The notes beneath the pieces are model-generated. The model made no database searches and was not told the DNA's origin. It was given only the letters and a program-made list of their open reading frames with translations. 64,000 nucleotides of DNA, taken from UBA4417 sp031550085 (GTDB taxonomy: Bacteria > Bacteroidota > Bacteroidia > Bacteroidales > UBA4417). The translations under genes were made by a program, and so were the position numbers. Of this stretch, positions 9,784-19,019 are shown piece by piece (position 1 is the stretch's first letter; each line of letters opens with the position of its first letter). The DNA is taken from positions 11,771 through 75,770 of the forward strand of contig JAVBOY010000021.1 of assembly GCA_031550085.1 (NCBI GenBank), in the 5' to 3' direction.

Positions 9784-10515
9784 ATGCACATTGAGGACGA
9801 ACTAAAAGGAATGACGGATGATGAATTAATTCGCAATGCAATTACTGGAAAAGACTGGAATGAAATAAAAACACACGACTCCTGGTCGGTATTCAAAATC
9901 ATGTCCGAGTTGGTCGATGGTTTTGAAAAAATGGCGCGTATCGGCCCTTGTGTTTCCATTTTCGGGTCGGCAAGAACCAATCAGAATGATTCGTATTACA
10001 AATTGGCCGAAGAAATCGCCTATATCCTCACCAAAAAGGGATTTGGGGTAATTTCAGGGGGAGGACCGGGAATTATGGAAGCGGCAAACAAAGGCGCTCA
10101 TTTCGGCGGTGGCCGTTCGGTAGGCCTCAATATTGATTTGCCTCACGAGCAAAATTCCAACCCGTTTATCGATCCCGATAAACTGATTACCTTCGATCAC
10201 TTTTTTGTCCGGAAAGTGATGTTTATGAAATATTCTCAAGGATATATCGTTTTACCCGGGGGATTTGGAACGCTGGACGAACTTTTTGAAGCCGTCACAT
10301 TGATTCAAACCCATAAACTGGTTCGTTTCCCCATTGTATTGGTAAGAAAAGAATACTGGGGCGGTCTGGTAGATTGGATCGTAAACCAGGCGCTCGCAAA
10401 GGGGAATATTTCCGCAGCCGATATGAATATTTTTTCGGTAGTGGATGATGCGACCTCTGCCGTTTCGATCATTGAAGAATATTACAACAAATATGCCCTC
10501 AAACCGAATTTTTAA
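9784..10515 (+). CDS. LOG-family protein (TIGR00730), Rossmann-fold nucleotide phosphoribohydrolase
   Basis: The 243-residue protein carries both hallmarks of the LOG/YgdH family: GGGPGIMEAANKGA at about residues 95-108 and PGGFGTLDELFE at about 158-169. Members hydrolyse nucleoside 5'-monophosphates such as cytokinin ribotides or AMP to the base and ribose 5-phosphate. Substrate choice cannot be read from the sequence, so a plant-hormone role should not be assumed. The protein is cytosolic, with no signal peptide. It has its own transcription space between the rpsA terminator and the next lipoprotein gene. Confidence 0.88.
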   Translation: MHIEDELKGMTDDELIRNAITGKDWNEIKTHDSWSVFKIMSELVDGFEKMARIGPCVSIFGSARTNQNDSYYKLAEEIAYILTKKGFGVISGGGPGIMEAANKGAHFGGGRSVGLNIDLPHEQNSNPFIDPDKLITFDHFFVRKVMFMKYSQGYIVLPGGFGTLDELFEAVTLIQTHKLVRFPIVLVRKEYWGGLVDWIVNQALAKGNISAADMNIFSVVDDATSAVSIIEEYYNKYALKPNF

Positions 10516-10547
10516 CCCATTTGTTAGGAGATTTTTTTTAAAAGTTG

Positions 10548-10555
10548 TATTTTTG
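10548..10555 (+). promoter_or_regulatory. -7 promoter element for the lipoprotein gene at 10663
   Basis: TATTTTTG matches TAnnTTTG and is followed by GC, 108 bases before the ATG. A TTTG 24 bases upstream is slightly too far for a good -33 box. Confidence 0.45.
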
Positions 10556-10662
10556 GCACATCTTTTGACTTAATGATTGTACAGGATGCAATTTTTCGGT
10601 TTAACAAAATCTTAAATAACTAAATCAACTATCACCAAAATAATAACTAAAAAAGAAAACAC

Positions 10663-11547
10663 ATGAAAAAAATCAGTTCATTATTAGCCATCATGATGAT
10701 GCTTCTTGCAATTCCCGCAATTTTTACCTCTTGTAAAGATGACGAAGAAAGCAATCCCCCAACATTAGCTTTTGAAGCCGGTACGGGTTATGTATCATCA
10801 AATGCCACGGTTAATGCTAACGAAGCATTTACAGTAGGTGTTCGCGCCACTGCCAATGCTACATCCAATTCAAAACTTGTTAATTTCAAATTTGAACTTG
10901 TTTCGGGAAGCGAAAGAAAAATTATGCATGACTCGACGTTCAGCAGCAGTACCTACCTTGTTGATTATCCCATTACCCTTTCAACAGCAGGCACATACAC
11001 TTTGTATTTCACGGTAAAGGATAAAGCCGGCGAATCAACCGAAAAAACCTTGACCATTACTGTAAAAGCTGCTACGGTTGACGAAATCAATGCATATACA
11101 GCTAAAATTTTAGCTGCTCAGGATGCTTCCGGTGGAAGCGCTTTTGCTTCCACAACCGGTGCCGTATTCACAAAAGCTGATGCTAAAACCAATGCCGCTA
11201 TTGTTGATTTTATCTATTATTACAGCACCACTGCTTCGACTGGCGCTGAAATGATTTCACCCAAATATGCTCAAACGAATTATTCAACCTATGTTTCGGG
11301 TTGGTCCGTTTTAAACGAAACCAAATTCACCGGATTATTAACTTCCGTTGATTTTGCTGCTATTGCAACCGGAGCTGATATTGCTGCTTTGGTTACCAAC
11401 CCAAGCAACGACCGGGCAACGACACTCGTTGTAGGTTCCACTTTTGGATTCAAAACGGCAGCCGGAAAGCTGGCAGTTGCAAAAGTTACTGCATTGTCTG
11501 GCACAACAGCCGGCTCAATCACGATTGACGTGAAAGTTCAAAAATAA
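10663..11547 (+). CDS. Lipoprotein with Ig/PKD-like domain, unknown function
   Basis: The start MKKISSLLAI leads into a lipoprotein signal ending in FTSC, with an acidic +2 region (KDDEES). Acidic residues after the Cys favour surface export of lipoproteins in Bacteroidota. The first half (about residues 35-135) reads as a beta-sandwich of the PKD/cadherin kind, with YTLYFTVKDKAGESTEKTLTITVKA typical of such modules. The second half is Ala/Thr/Ser-rich with alternating hydrophobics. No catalytic motif is visible. It is a single-gene unit with a -7 box upstream and a strong terminator downstream. Confidence 0.75.
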   Translation: MKKISSLLAIMMMLLAIPAIFTSCKDDEESNPPTLAFEAGTGYVSSNATVNANEAFTVGVRATANATSNSKLVNFKFELVSGSERKIMHDSTFSSSTYLVDYPITLSTAGTYTLYFTVKDKAGESTEKTLTITVKAATVDEINAYTAKILAAQDASGGSAFASTTGAVFTKADAKTNAAIVDFIYYYSTTASTGAEMISPKYAQTNYSTYVSGWSVLNETKFTGLLTSVDFAAIATGADIAALVTNPSNDRATTLVVGSTFGFKTAAGKLAVAKVTALSGTTAGSITIDVKVQK

Positions 11548-11566
11548 TTTGAATTTCTAATTTCAT

Positions 11567-11600
11567 AAAAAAGGTGCAATGCAAATTGCGCCTTTTTTTA
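11567..11600 (+). terminator. Rho-independent terminator, probably bidirectional in form
   Basis: AAAAGGTGCAAT and ATTGCGCCTTTT pair around a GCAA loop, with one G-U pair, and T residues follow on the plus strand. It ends the lipoprotein transcript just before the lipid kinase promoter. Confidence 0.85.
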
Positions 11601-11615
11601 TTCCCAATAACTCGC

Positions 11616-11623
11616 TATTTTTG
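11616..11623 (+). promoter_or_regulatory. -7 promoter element for the lipid kinase gene
   Basis: TATTTTTG matches the consensus and is 28 bases before the ATG at 11651, giving a short leader. Confidence 0.55.
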
Positions 11624-11650
11624 TAACCGTTTTGCAATTGTTTTATAACA

Positions 11651-12541
11651 ATGGATTCCTCAAAAGCCAAAATTCTTTTTATCGTAAACCCCAAAGCCGG
11701 TGTTACACCGAAGTTTACATCGGTGATGAAAATGCTGATCGAAAAGCTTTTCGACACGAAGAATTTTGATTGCAAAATCGAATTTACCACCCACCCGCAG
11801 CATGCCACCAAACTGGCTGAAACGGCCGTCCGGGATTGCATCGATATCGTCGTAGCAACCGGTGGCGACGGAACAGTGAACGAAATCGCACGGGCTTTGG
11901 TAAATAGCAATACCAAACTGGGAATCCTGCCTACCGGATCGGGAAACGGTTTGGCCAGGCATTTACGCATCCCCTTAATGCTACCCAAAGCCCTAAAAGT
12001 CATTTCTTTGCAAAAAATCAGGGAAATCGATACCTTGGAAGTCAACGGGATGTTTTGCGCAAGCATTGCCGGAATCGGCTTCGATGCCATGGTAGCCAAA
12101 CAATTCGCACGTTCCGAAATCCGGGGGCTATTCTCATACATGCGGATTGTGTTGAAAAACTTTGTGCGTTACAATGCACAAGACTACATGCTGACCATTG
12201 ATCAGGTTTCCGTGAAACGCAATGCATTTATGATTTCCTTTGCCAATAGCGATCAATTCGGATTCAAAGCCAGCATTGCGCCCCAAGCTGCTATTGACGA
12301 TGGGTTTGTGGATATTTGCGTAATCCAGAAGCCTTCGTTGTACCGGGCCATTCCATTGGTGTATCGCCTGTTCAACGGCACATTCGGAAAAACCGGCTAT
12401 GCCGAATATTTGCGCGGGCAACAGATTCAAATTTCAAATCCCGAAATGGTTTTTATGCACATCGACGGGGATCCGGTGGAACTTAACGGCGATATGGTGG
12501 TGGGCGTAAAACCGCTCTCGCTGAAAGTGATCGTACCATAG
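11651..12541 (+). CDS. Diacylglycerol kinase-family lipid kinase (DagK/YegS type)
   Basis: The 296-residue protein has the DAGK catalytic signatures: FIVNPKAG near residue 13, ATGGDGTVNEIARAL near 74-88 and LPTGSGNGLARHL near 96-108. The C-terminal domain (IDDGFVDICVIQK, then MHIDGDPVEL) is the beta-rich lipid-binding half of this family. It phosphorylates a lipid such as diacylglycerol, ceramide or undecaprenol-type substrates using ATP at the membrane face; which one cannot be told here, and Bacteroidota also use relatives for sphingolipids. The SUI1 gene follows after 26 bases, so the two are probably one operon. Confidence 0.9.
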   Translation: MDSSKAKILFIVNPKAGVTPKFTSVMKMLIEKLFDTKNFDCKIEFTTHPQHATKLAETAVRDCIDIVVATGGDGTVNEIARALVNSNTKLGILPTGSGNGLARHLRIPLMLPKALKVISLQKIREIDTLEVNGMFCASIAGIGFDAMVAKQFARSEIRGLFSYMRIVLKNFVRYNAQDYMLTIDQVSVKRNAFMISFANSDQFGFKASIAPQAAIDDGFVDICVIQKPSLYRAIPLVYRLFNGTFGKTGYAEYLRGQQIQISNPEMVFMHIDGDPVELNGDMVVGVKPLSLKVIVP

Positions 12542-12567
12542 TTTTCAATTTTACCCTGTCTACTCGC

Positions 12568-12912
12568 ATGTCTGCCTCCAACGATAACCGCCGCAACATT
12601 GTGTATTCCACCAATCCGGATTTTCAATACAACAATCCGGAAAATAAGGAAATGGAAACATTGCCGCCACAACAGCAAAACTTGCGGGTCCAATTGGATA
12701 AGAAACAACGGGGCGGAAAACAAGTGACTTTGGTCACCGGATTTATCGGAAAAGCGGACGATTTGGAAGCGTTGGGAAAATTGCTGAAATCGAAATGTGG
12801 TGTGGGCGGATCCGCCAAAAACAACGAAATCCTTATCCAGGTCGATCATCATGCCAAAATACTGGAAATCCTTTTAAAAGCAGGATACAAAGCCAAGCAA
12901 AGCGGAGGCTGA
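12568..12912 (+). CDS. SUI1/YciH-family translation factor
   Basis: The 114-residue protein matches bacterial homologues of eukaryotic eIF1: a basic KKQRGGKQVTLVTGF segment, then LEALGKLLKSKCGVGGSAKNNEILIQVDHH and a C-terminal LKAGYKAK. Such proteins bind the small subunit and affect the fidelity of initiation in vitro. It lies 26 bases after the lipid kinase gene on the same strand. The annotation of a translation role is by family; there is no direct link to the kinase in pathway terms. Confidence 0.88.
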   Translation: MSASNDNRRNIVYSTNPDFQYNNPENKEMETLPPQQQNLRVQLDKKQRGGKQVTLVTGFIGKADDLEALGKLLKSKCGVGGSAKNNEILIQVDHHAKILEILLKAGYKAKQSGG

Positions 12913-12919
12913 TCCCATT

Positions 12920-13282
12920 TTAATGCGGACGGTAATTGGGGTCGTCGGGCTTTTTGCAACAACCGGGCAATTCGGCGTAAGCTTTCGGATTGGCAGCAAC
13001 CTGATCGGCATCATATCCTACATCGGCAACGGCTTTGCGAATTTTATCAGGCGTAGTTTTTTTTTCGGAATACCAAACCGTCAGGATTTTGGTTTCCAAA
13101 TCCAAATCGGAACTTTTGACTCCTTTTTCGTATGCCAGAGCTTTTTCAATGCGCTCCTTGCATTGGTCGCATTGAGCAGATGTTTGTATTTTGAGTTCTT
13201 GCCCATTGGGTTTCTTTTGTGCAGAAACGCATACGGTCACAGACAAAAGCACGAACAGCAAAACAATGACTTTTTGATTCAT
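12920..13282 (-). CDS. Exported heavy-metal-associated (HMA) domain protein
   Basis: A signal peptide (VIVLLFVLLSVTVCVSA) is followed by an HMA ferredoxin-like fold of about 65 residues containing the metal site QCDQCKERIEKAL, i.e. CxxC in the usual loop, and GYDADQ at the end of the fold. The C-terminus carries a second potential metal-binding patch, GCCKKPDDPNYRPH. The 120-residue protein probably binds copper or another soft metal in the periplasm. Alternatives are a mercuric-type scavenger or an orphan chaperone, since no transporter is adjacent. It is convergent with the SUI1 gene, with only 7 bases between stops. Confidence 0.85.
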   Translation of the reverse strand: MNQKVIVLLFVLLSVTVCVSAQKKPNGQELKIQTSAQCDQCKERIEKALAYEKGVKSSDLDLETKILTVWYSEKKTTPDKIRKAVADVGYDADQVAANPKAYAELPGCCKKPDDPNYRPH

Positions 13283-13363
13283 GATGGTGAAATTTTCGGC
13301 AAAGTTAAAGAGATTTCAACGTAAAAGCACCCGTTTTCTTTTGCTTAACAGATAATTAGTACG

Positions 13364-13702
13364 CTACAACTGTTCGCGCAAATCCAGCAAAAACGCTTTC
13401 ATTCGTTGCAAAGTACGCAACATATCCGGTTCGTCGGATGAGGTATTCCTGGCCAGCTCTTTCATTTTTTGCTTGGCGCCGTCCAAGGTATATCCTTTTT
13501 CTTTCACCAAATGAAAAATGGTTCGAAAATGATCAACGTCCTGTTGTGTAAACAGGCGGTTTCCTTTCTTATTCCGGAAAGGTTTGATAATTTTAAATTC
13601 ATTTTCATAAAATCGTATCAACGAAGTGTTTACGCCAAACATTCCGGCAACTTCGCCAATACGGTAATACAATTTGGTAATTTCCTTTTTTTTCAGCGCC
13701 AT
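13364..13702 (-). CDS. MerR-family transcriptional regulator
   Basis: The 112-residue protein has the N-terminal winged helix of MerR proteins: YYRIGEVAGMFGVNTSLIRFYENEF, then NRLFTQQDVDHFRTIFHLVKEKGYTLDGAKQKM. Only a short coiled coil follows and no cysteine-rich effector site is present, so it is not a metal sensor of the classic kind. This short form is common and conserved across Bacteroidota, with an unidentified signal. It is divergent from clpC across 252 bases, which makes clpC one possible target, but that is inference. Confidence 0.88.
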   Translation of the reverse strand: MALKKKEITKLYYRIGEVAGMFGVNTSLIRFYENEFKIIKPFRNKKGNRLFTQQDVDHFRTIFHLVKEKGYTLDGAKQKMKELARNTSSDEPDMLRTLQRMKAFLLDLREQL

Positions 13703-13891
13703 TGGATATTCTCATTTAACCTCACCCTTAGAAGAACGGCATTTACATAATTAAAAGATAAAAATAAAGGCCATCCAACCGAAACAAAATTACAAAAGAG
13801 CCGGTTTTATTTGTTGCAAGTCCGAAAATAAAAATTATGAACAATCCGTTGAATAAATATGAACCCAAAAGAAGGTTCTTTGTTTTATTTG

Positions 13892-13899
13892 TACTTTTG
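13892..13899 (+). promoter_or_regulatory. -7 promoter element for clpC
   Basis: TACTTTTG matches TAnnTTTG exactly, 56 bases before the clpC ATG. No clear -33 element at the expected spacing. Confidence 0.5.
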
Positions 13900-13954
13900 A
13901 AAAATTAATGGTAATCGGTCTAGAGCCGCTTACAACACAAAAAAATCAATTTTA

Positions 13955-16558
13955 ATGGAAGCTAAATTTTCACAGAGGGTAAAAGATGTTTTGTCGTACA
14001 GCCGCGAAGAAGCAATTCGGTTAGGCAATCCGGAAATAGGTGTCGAACACCTGTTTTTGGGCGTTTTGCGTGAAGGCGAAGGAATGGCTGTCCGTATCTT
14101 GAATTATATGAATATCGACTTGACGGGTATCAAAAAAAATATCGAACAATCCATTGCCAATCAAACAGCCAATGTCAGCGAATCGAAGAATATTCCGTTA
14201 CTCAAACAAGCCGAACGTGCTTTGAAACTTACTTTTTTGGAAGCCCGCCTATTGAACAGCGAGTTAATTGGTACCGAGCATTTGCTTTTAGCAATATTGA
14301 AAGATCCCGATAACCTGGTTACCCGCATTTTGGCCAATCACAACATTACTTACAATACCATCAAAGAAGAAGTGAAAACGTATCTACTGACTCAAGACGA
14401 ATTGCATTTTGACGTCGGCCAACAAGATTCTCTCCGTTTGCCGGACATCAACGACGAATTGCATGGCGGCATCCAGGATGATGATCCTGATGAAGCCGGT
14501 TCCTTCAGCAATTCTCCGGTAAAGACGAGCGAAGGAAAATCCAAAACGCCGGTGTTGGACAGTTTTGGACGGGATTTGACACGTGCAGCCGAGGAAAACC
14601 GCCTGGATCCGATTGTAGGCCGCGAAAGTGAACTGGAACGGATTTCCCAAATCCTGAGTCGCCGCAAAAAGAACAATCCGATCCTGATCGGTGAACCCGG
14701 AGTCGGGAAATCGGCTTTGGCCGAAGGGCTTGCGTTGCGCATCGTGCAGCGAAAAGTTTCGCGGGCGCTTTTTAATAAAAAGGTATATACCTTGGACTTG
14801 GCTTCGTTGGTGGCCGGCACAAAATACCGCGGACAGTTTGAAGAACGCATGAAAGCGGTTTTAAACGAACTGGAAAAAAACCGGGATGTGATTCTTTTTA
14901 TCGATGAAATACACACCATTGTGGGTGCAGGAAACGCTTCCGGATCGCTGGACGCTTCCAACATGTTCAAACCCGCATTGGCAAGAGGAGAAATCCAATG
15001 CATCGGCGCTACCACCCTGGATGAATACCGTCAATACATTGAAAAAGACGGCGCTTTGGAACGCCGTTTTCAAAAGGTATTGGTCGATCCGACCACGCCG
15101 GAAGAAACCGTACAAATTCTGAACCAAATCAAAGATAAATACGAAGACCACCATTTGGTGAAATACTCGGATGAAGCTATTGAAGCTTGCGTATCGTTGA
15201 CAAATCGCTACATTACCGACCGTTGCTTGCCCGATAAGGCTATCGACGCATTGGACGAAGCGGGCGCCCGGGTGCATATTTCGAACATGCATGTGCCGCT
15301 CGAAATCATCAACCTCGAAAGCCAAATCGACGATGTCGCCCAACAAAAGATGAAATCCATCAAAGGGCAAAAATACGAAGAAGCTGCCCGTTTCCGGGAT
15401 GCCGAACGCCGCCTTTTGTCCGAACTGGAAGTTCAAAAGAAACGTTGGGAAGAAGATGCAAAAATCAACCGTCAAGCTGTTTCGGCCGAAAATGTTGCCG
15501 AAATCGTTGCCATGATGACAGGGGTTCCGGTACAACGGATTGCCCAAAACGAAGGGGAACGCCTTTTGAACATGGAACAAGAAATGGAAGCTTCCGTTGT
15601 CGGGCAAAACGACGCCATCAAAACCGTGGTGAAAGCGATTCGCCGCAACCGCGTAGGATTGAAAGATCCCAAGAAACCGATCGGTTCCTTCTTGTTCTTA
15701 GGCCCGACGGGCGTAGGAAAAACACACGTTGCCAAAACGTTGGCAAAATACCTGTTTGATACTGAAGATGCGCTGGTGCGGATTGATATGAGCGAATACA
15801 TGGAAAAATTCGCCGTTTCCCGCCTGATTGGAGCGCCTCCGGGTTATGTGGGTTACGAAGAAGGCGGCCAGTTGACCGAAAAAGTACGCCGCCGCCCCTA
15901 CTCGATTGTATTGCTAGATGAAATCGAAAAGGCACATCCAGATATTTTCCACTTGATGCTTCAAGTATTGGACGATGGCATTTTAACGGATAGTTTGGGC
16001 CGTAAGGTAGACTTTAAAAACACTATTATTATCATGACGTCCAACCTGGGCTCGCGCGAAATCAGTGAAATGGGCAAAGGTGTCGGATTCAATACCGAAG
16101 CCAAACAGCAGGAAGCTCAGGATAAGAAACGGAACGTGCACATTATTGAACGTGCGTTGAAAAAATCGTTTACGCCGGAATTTCTAAACCGTATCGATGA
16201 CATTGTGATCTTCGATTCGCTGAATGAAGCGGATATCTTCAAGATTATCGACCTGGAACTGAGCCATTTGTTCGAACGCATTCAAAAAATGGGGTATATT
16301 CCCGAAATTACGACCAACGCGAAGAAAGTATTGATGCGCGAAGGCTGGGATCAAAACTTCGGAGCCCGCCCGTTGAAACGCGCCATCGAAAAGTACGTGG
16401 AAGACAATCTTTCGGAAGAAATTTTGAAAGCAAATATCAAGCATGGCGACCACATTGTGATCGACAGCACCGATTCGCTGGAAAATATCCAAATTCATGT
16501 AAAACCAAGCTCGGAAATACAGGCGACCGCCAACGAAGCTGACGCAACGCTGAACTAA
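13955..16558 (+). CDS. clpC: ATP-dependent Clp protease ATP-binding subunit ClpC
   Basis: This AAA+ unfoldase feeds substrates to ClpP. The 867-residue protein has two Clp-N repeats (residues 1-150, starting FSQRVKDVLSYSREEAIRLG), a first AAA+ module with Walker A GEPGVGKSA near 246, a UVR-type coiled segment (YEEAARFRDAERRLLSEL) in the middle, and a second AAA+ module with Walker A GPTGVGKTH near 583 and Walker B IVLLDEIEKAH. The UVR segment and the short middle domain separate ClpC from ClpB and ClpA. No ctsR or mcsAB gene is adjacent; a MerR gene is divergent. Cytosolic. Confidence 0.96.
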   Translation: MEAKFSQRVKDVLSYSREEAIRLGNPEIGVEHLFLGVLREGEGMAVRILNYMNIDLTGIKKNIEQSIANQTANVSESKNIPLLKQAERALKLTFLEARLLNSELIGTEHLLLAILKDPDNLVTRILANHNITYNTIKEEVKTYLLTQDELHFDVGQQDSLRLPDINDELHGGIQDDDPDEAGSFSNSPVKTSEGKSKTPVLDSFGRDLTRAAEENRLDPIVGRESELERISQILSRRKKNNPILIGEPGVGKSALAEGLALRIVQRKVSRALFNKKVYTLDLASLVAGTKYRGQFEERMKAVLNELEKNRDVILFIDEIHTIVGAGNASGSLDASNMFKPALARGEIQCIGATTLDEYRQYIEKDGALERRFQKVLVDPTTPEETVQILNQIKDKYEDHHLVKYSDEAIEACVSLTNRYITDRCLPDKAIDALDEAGARVHISNMHVPLEIINLESQIDDVAQQKMKSIKGQKYEEAARFRDAERRLLSELEVQKKRWEEDAKINRQAVSAENVAEIVAMMTGVPVQRIAQNEGERLLNMEQEMEASVVGQNDAIKTVVKAIRRNRVGLKDPKKPIGSFLFLGPTGVGKTHVAKTLAKYLFDTEDALVRIDMSEYMEKFAVSRLIGAPPGYVGYEEGGQLTEKVRRRPYSIVLLDEIEKAHPDIFHLMLQVLDDGILTDSLGRKVDFKNTIIIMTSNLGSREISEMGKGVGFNTEAKQQEAQDKKRNVHIIERALKKSFTPEFLNRIDDIVIFDSLNEADIFKIIDLELSHLFERIQKMGYIPEITTNAKKVLMREGWDQNFGARPLKRAIEKYVEDNLSEEILKANIKHGDHIVIDSTDSLENIQIHVKPSSEIQATANEADATLN

Positions 16559-16600
16559 CTTCCCTGACGGAGAGCTTTCCGGAAAGCGTTTTATCGTTTC

Positions 16601-17848
16601 TTATTGAACATCTTGCTCGTTTTCAACGGGCAAGTGTTTTTTTGTCTGGTTTCGGAAATGGTTTCCAAAGAAGAAATAGACCAACAGAATTATGGATGAT
16701 ACGATATAGGATCCTGAGTTGACGATGCAAGCTCCTTTTATTTGAAGGCTGGGAATCAATAAAAACGACAAAGCCAACGTAATTACCACGCCGACAGCCG
16801 ATTTTAAAATCAGGATAGGCGCTTTTCCGATGGCCGAAAAATAATTTCCGTATACATTCGAAACAGCAAGCGCCAAGATACCCGGCGAAAGCCAAAGGAT
16901 AATTTCCCGGATGCCGGTAAATTCCTTCCCGAAAACAAAAGCGTACACCGAATCGGGGATACACAAAGCAATCAGCAGGAAGAGCAAGGTGATAAACAGG
17001 CTGTACTTCGAGGTTGTCACGGTTTCTTTCCGGGATTCTGCCGTATTTCCTTGTTTGACTACATTGGAATATTGCACCAGTGAAATGCTTTTGCTGATCA
17101 CCCAGATGGCTTCGGAAAGCGTTACACCAATTGAAAACACACCAACAGAAGCGGCCCCCAGAAAATAATTGAGGAAATAAAAACTCAGGCGGTAATTGAA
17201 AAATTGAAGGAAGCTACTCAACTCTATTTGCCAACCGAAGCGAAAGGTTTCTTTAACGACTTGTTTGTCCAACTGATAAACTTCCCTCCCGTTTTGTTTT
17301 CGCGTTAAGATCTTGCTCAAAGCGAATACCAAAGCACTCGCTACGATTTGCCCGTAGAAATAGGCAAAATAGGTATCAACTACCCAATAATAAAACAATA
17401 GCATAAATACCAGCAACAGCAAAGGTTGCAAAAGCATGACCAGGTTGTAGTGGGCAATTTTTTGCGTGCCCACAAATACGGACGTATGGAACGTGAACAA
17501 GCCCATCAGGGTAGCTACTAAAAACAACAGCAAAGCCGGAAACTCCCGGTCCGTCAGGTGAAAGAATATTCCCAAAGCCGTCGAAACAAGAAACACCCAA
17601 AGGTAGGCTTGCAAAAGAAGCTTGTTGAGCCTGTATTTCGAAAGAAAATAGGAAACGCTGCTTCCGGTAAAGATGTTGGTTACAATGGCAATCAAACTCA
17701 AATTGGCCACAAAAATGGCAATGGCTCCGCGCCCTTCGGCATGCCAAAAACGAGTGGTCAGAATCGTCACGGCAAAATTGAGGAGCAAAATGGTCCCTTT
17801 CCCTAAAATGGTTTGGATGATCTTGCTTTTCAGGTTAAAGGCGCTCAT
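16601..17848 (-). CDS. Polysaccharide flippase (oligosaccharide translocase, MOP superfamily)
   Basis: I place the start at ATG 17848 (MSAFNLKSKIIQTILGKG), which gives 415 residues; a longer reading adds 28 residues that overlap the previous coding sequence and do not look like a flippase. The protein has about 12 to 14 hydrophobic segments spread over its length, typical of Wzx/RfbX-type flippases that move undecaprenyl-linked glycans across the inner membrane. Its ATG overlaps the TGA of the upstream glycosyltransferase (ATGA), so the two are translationally coupled and probably act on the same glycan. No polymerase or ligase gene is nearby. Confidence 0.85.
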   Translation of the reverse strand: MSAFNLKSKIIQTILGKGTILLLNFAVTILTTRFWHAEGRGAIAIFVANLSLIAIVTNIFTGSSVSYFLSKYRLNKLLLQAYLWVFLVSTALGIFFHLTDREFPALLLFLVATLMGLFTFHTSVFVGTQKIAHYNLVMLLQPLLLLVFMLLFYYWVVDTYFAYFYGQIVASALVFALSKILTRKQNGREVYQLDKQVVKETFRFGWQIELSSFLQFFNYRLSFYFLNYFLGAASVGVFSIGVTLSEAIWVISKSISLVQYSNVVKQGNTAESRKETVTTSKYSLFITLLFLLIALCIPDSVYAFVFGKEFTGIREIILWLSPGILALAVSNVYGNYFSAIGKAPILILKSAVGVVITLALSFLLIPSLQIKGACIVNSGSYIVSSIILLVYFFFGNHFRNQTKKHLPVENEQDVQ

Positions 17849-18945
17849 GGATTCAAAATGAATTGGGCAAAGGAGGCTTGGATGCGGTTCCAATTGTATT
17901 TTTGCGATACAAGTTGTGTTGCCGCATGGCAATGATTTTGGTAAAAAGCAGGATTCTCCAGATAACGGGAAACGGCAGAAACGATTTCCTCCGTCTTCCT
18001 CGGATCGACCAAAAATCCCACCTCGTTTATCTCCGGAACTTCTTTGGAAATGGCTTTCAATCGGGTATAAACAACCGGCCTTCCGCAGGCCAAATAGTAA
18101 AACAGTTTGATGGGCAAGCAGCGGGTATTTTCAAAATCTTTTTTGCGCAAATCGAAGAAAATGTCGTGTTTTCCGATTTCGCTGCAGAAATCCGGAAAAG
18201 GAAGGATTCCTTTTTGCCGGATCGTCAAATTGGATGGAAGCGTTGCCGGAAAATCGTAATTCGAAGTTCCGGTAACGAGTGTCAGGATGAACGGTATTTG
18301 AGGATATTTGGACGCCACTTGTACGGCAGCCTCCAGTACCCGGTCAAATCCTTTTTCTGCCGTTAAGCTGCCGGAATAAAAAAGCGAACAACGTTCCGTT
18401 ATATCGTTCACCGGATAGGTTGCAATCTGTCCGGGCGTTGCATAATACGAGAGGTAAGTATATTTCTTCCAAAAAAAGAAAATCCGGAACGGCCGGGCTT
18501 TGTAATATTCGCCGAAGATAAATCCATTTACAGAAAATGCAGCGACAAAGGAAAGTCCGGCTAAGAGCAAAGCCTTGCTCAGCTTTTTTAAAACCGGAAG
18601 GTCGTACAGATTTTTTTTCGACGGATACCATTCCGTAATGTCCTGCACAATCCGGCAATGTTTATTCTTTTTTCGATACGTACGTGCCGCCAACACCGCA
18701 AGCGGATTGTCGCAAATCACCACATCCGGCCGTAAGTTTGTAAGATAAGCTGCCAATTTTTTAATGAGCTGTTTTTTGGGAATTCCGGTATCATCGAAAC
18801 AATAGGAAGCGGGAATTTCAGTCCGGGTTGTCCTGGAAGATACAATAAAGACCTCGCATCCGGCTTGTTGCAAACTTGCAGCCTGCTGATAATAAACCCG
18901 CTCATCGGTTGGTTCATGCGCAACCAGCGCAAATGCAATCTTCAT
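17845..18945 (-). CDS. Glycosyltransferase, GT4-like
   Basis: The best start is ATG 18945 (MKIAFALVAHEPTDERVYYQQAASLQQAGCEVFIVSS); this gives a 366-residue protein that begins, as GT-B enzymes do, with the first Rossmann strand. The C-terminal half has the donor-binding pattern YSGSLTAEKGFDRVLEAA, then FFDLRKKDFENTRCLPIKLFYYLACGRPVVYT and EVGFLVDPRKTEEIVSA, matching group 1 transferases. A hydrophobic patch around residue 135 could hold it at the membrane. Donor and acceptor are unknown. It is coupled to the flippase by a 4-base ATGA overlap and lies 74 bases downstream of the giant exported-protein gene. Confidence 0.85.
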   Translation of the reverse strand: MKIAFALVAHEPTDERVYYQQAASLQQAGCEVFIVSSRTTRTEIPASYCFDDTGIPKKQLIKKLAAYLTNLRPDVVICDNPLAVLAARTYRKKNKHCRIVQDITEWYPSKKNLYDLPVLKKLSKALLLAGLSFVAAFSVNGFIFGEYYKARPFRIFFFWKKYTYLSYYATPGQIATYPVNDITERCSLFYSGSLTAEKGFDRVLEAAVQVASKYPQIPFILTLVTGTSNYDFPATLPSNLTIRQKGILPFPDFCSEIGKHDIFFDLRKKDFENTRCLPIKLFYYLACGRPVVYTRLKAISKEVPEINEVGFLVDPRKTEEIVSAVSRYLENPAFYQNHCHAATQLVSQKYNWNRIQASFAQFILNP

Positions 18946-19019
18946 TTGCTTTCTGTTATTTTTTACAAAAGTAGTATTTCTGGGACGTCCGGAATATTCA
19001 AAACGCACACACCCTGCTT

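Noticed and set aside
14392..15607. Long minus-strand open frames of 207 and 248 codons inside clpC
   Set aside because: They are antisense to highly conserved clpC codons and have no start context or recognisable product.
16574..16587. Palindrome GCTTTCCGGAAAGC after clpC as a terminator
   Set aside because: It has no loop and only a short T run after it.
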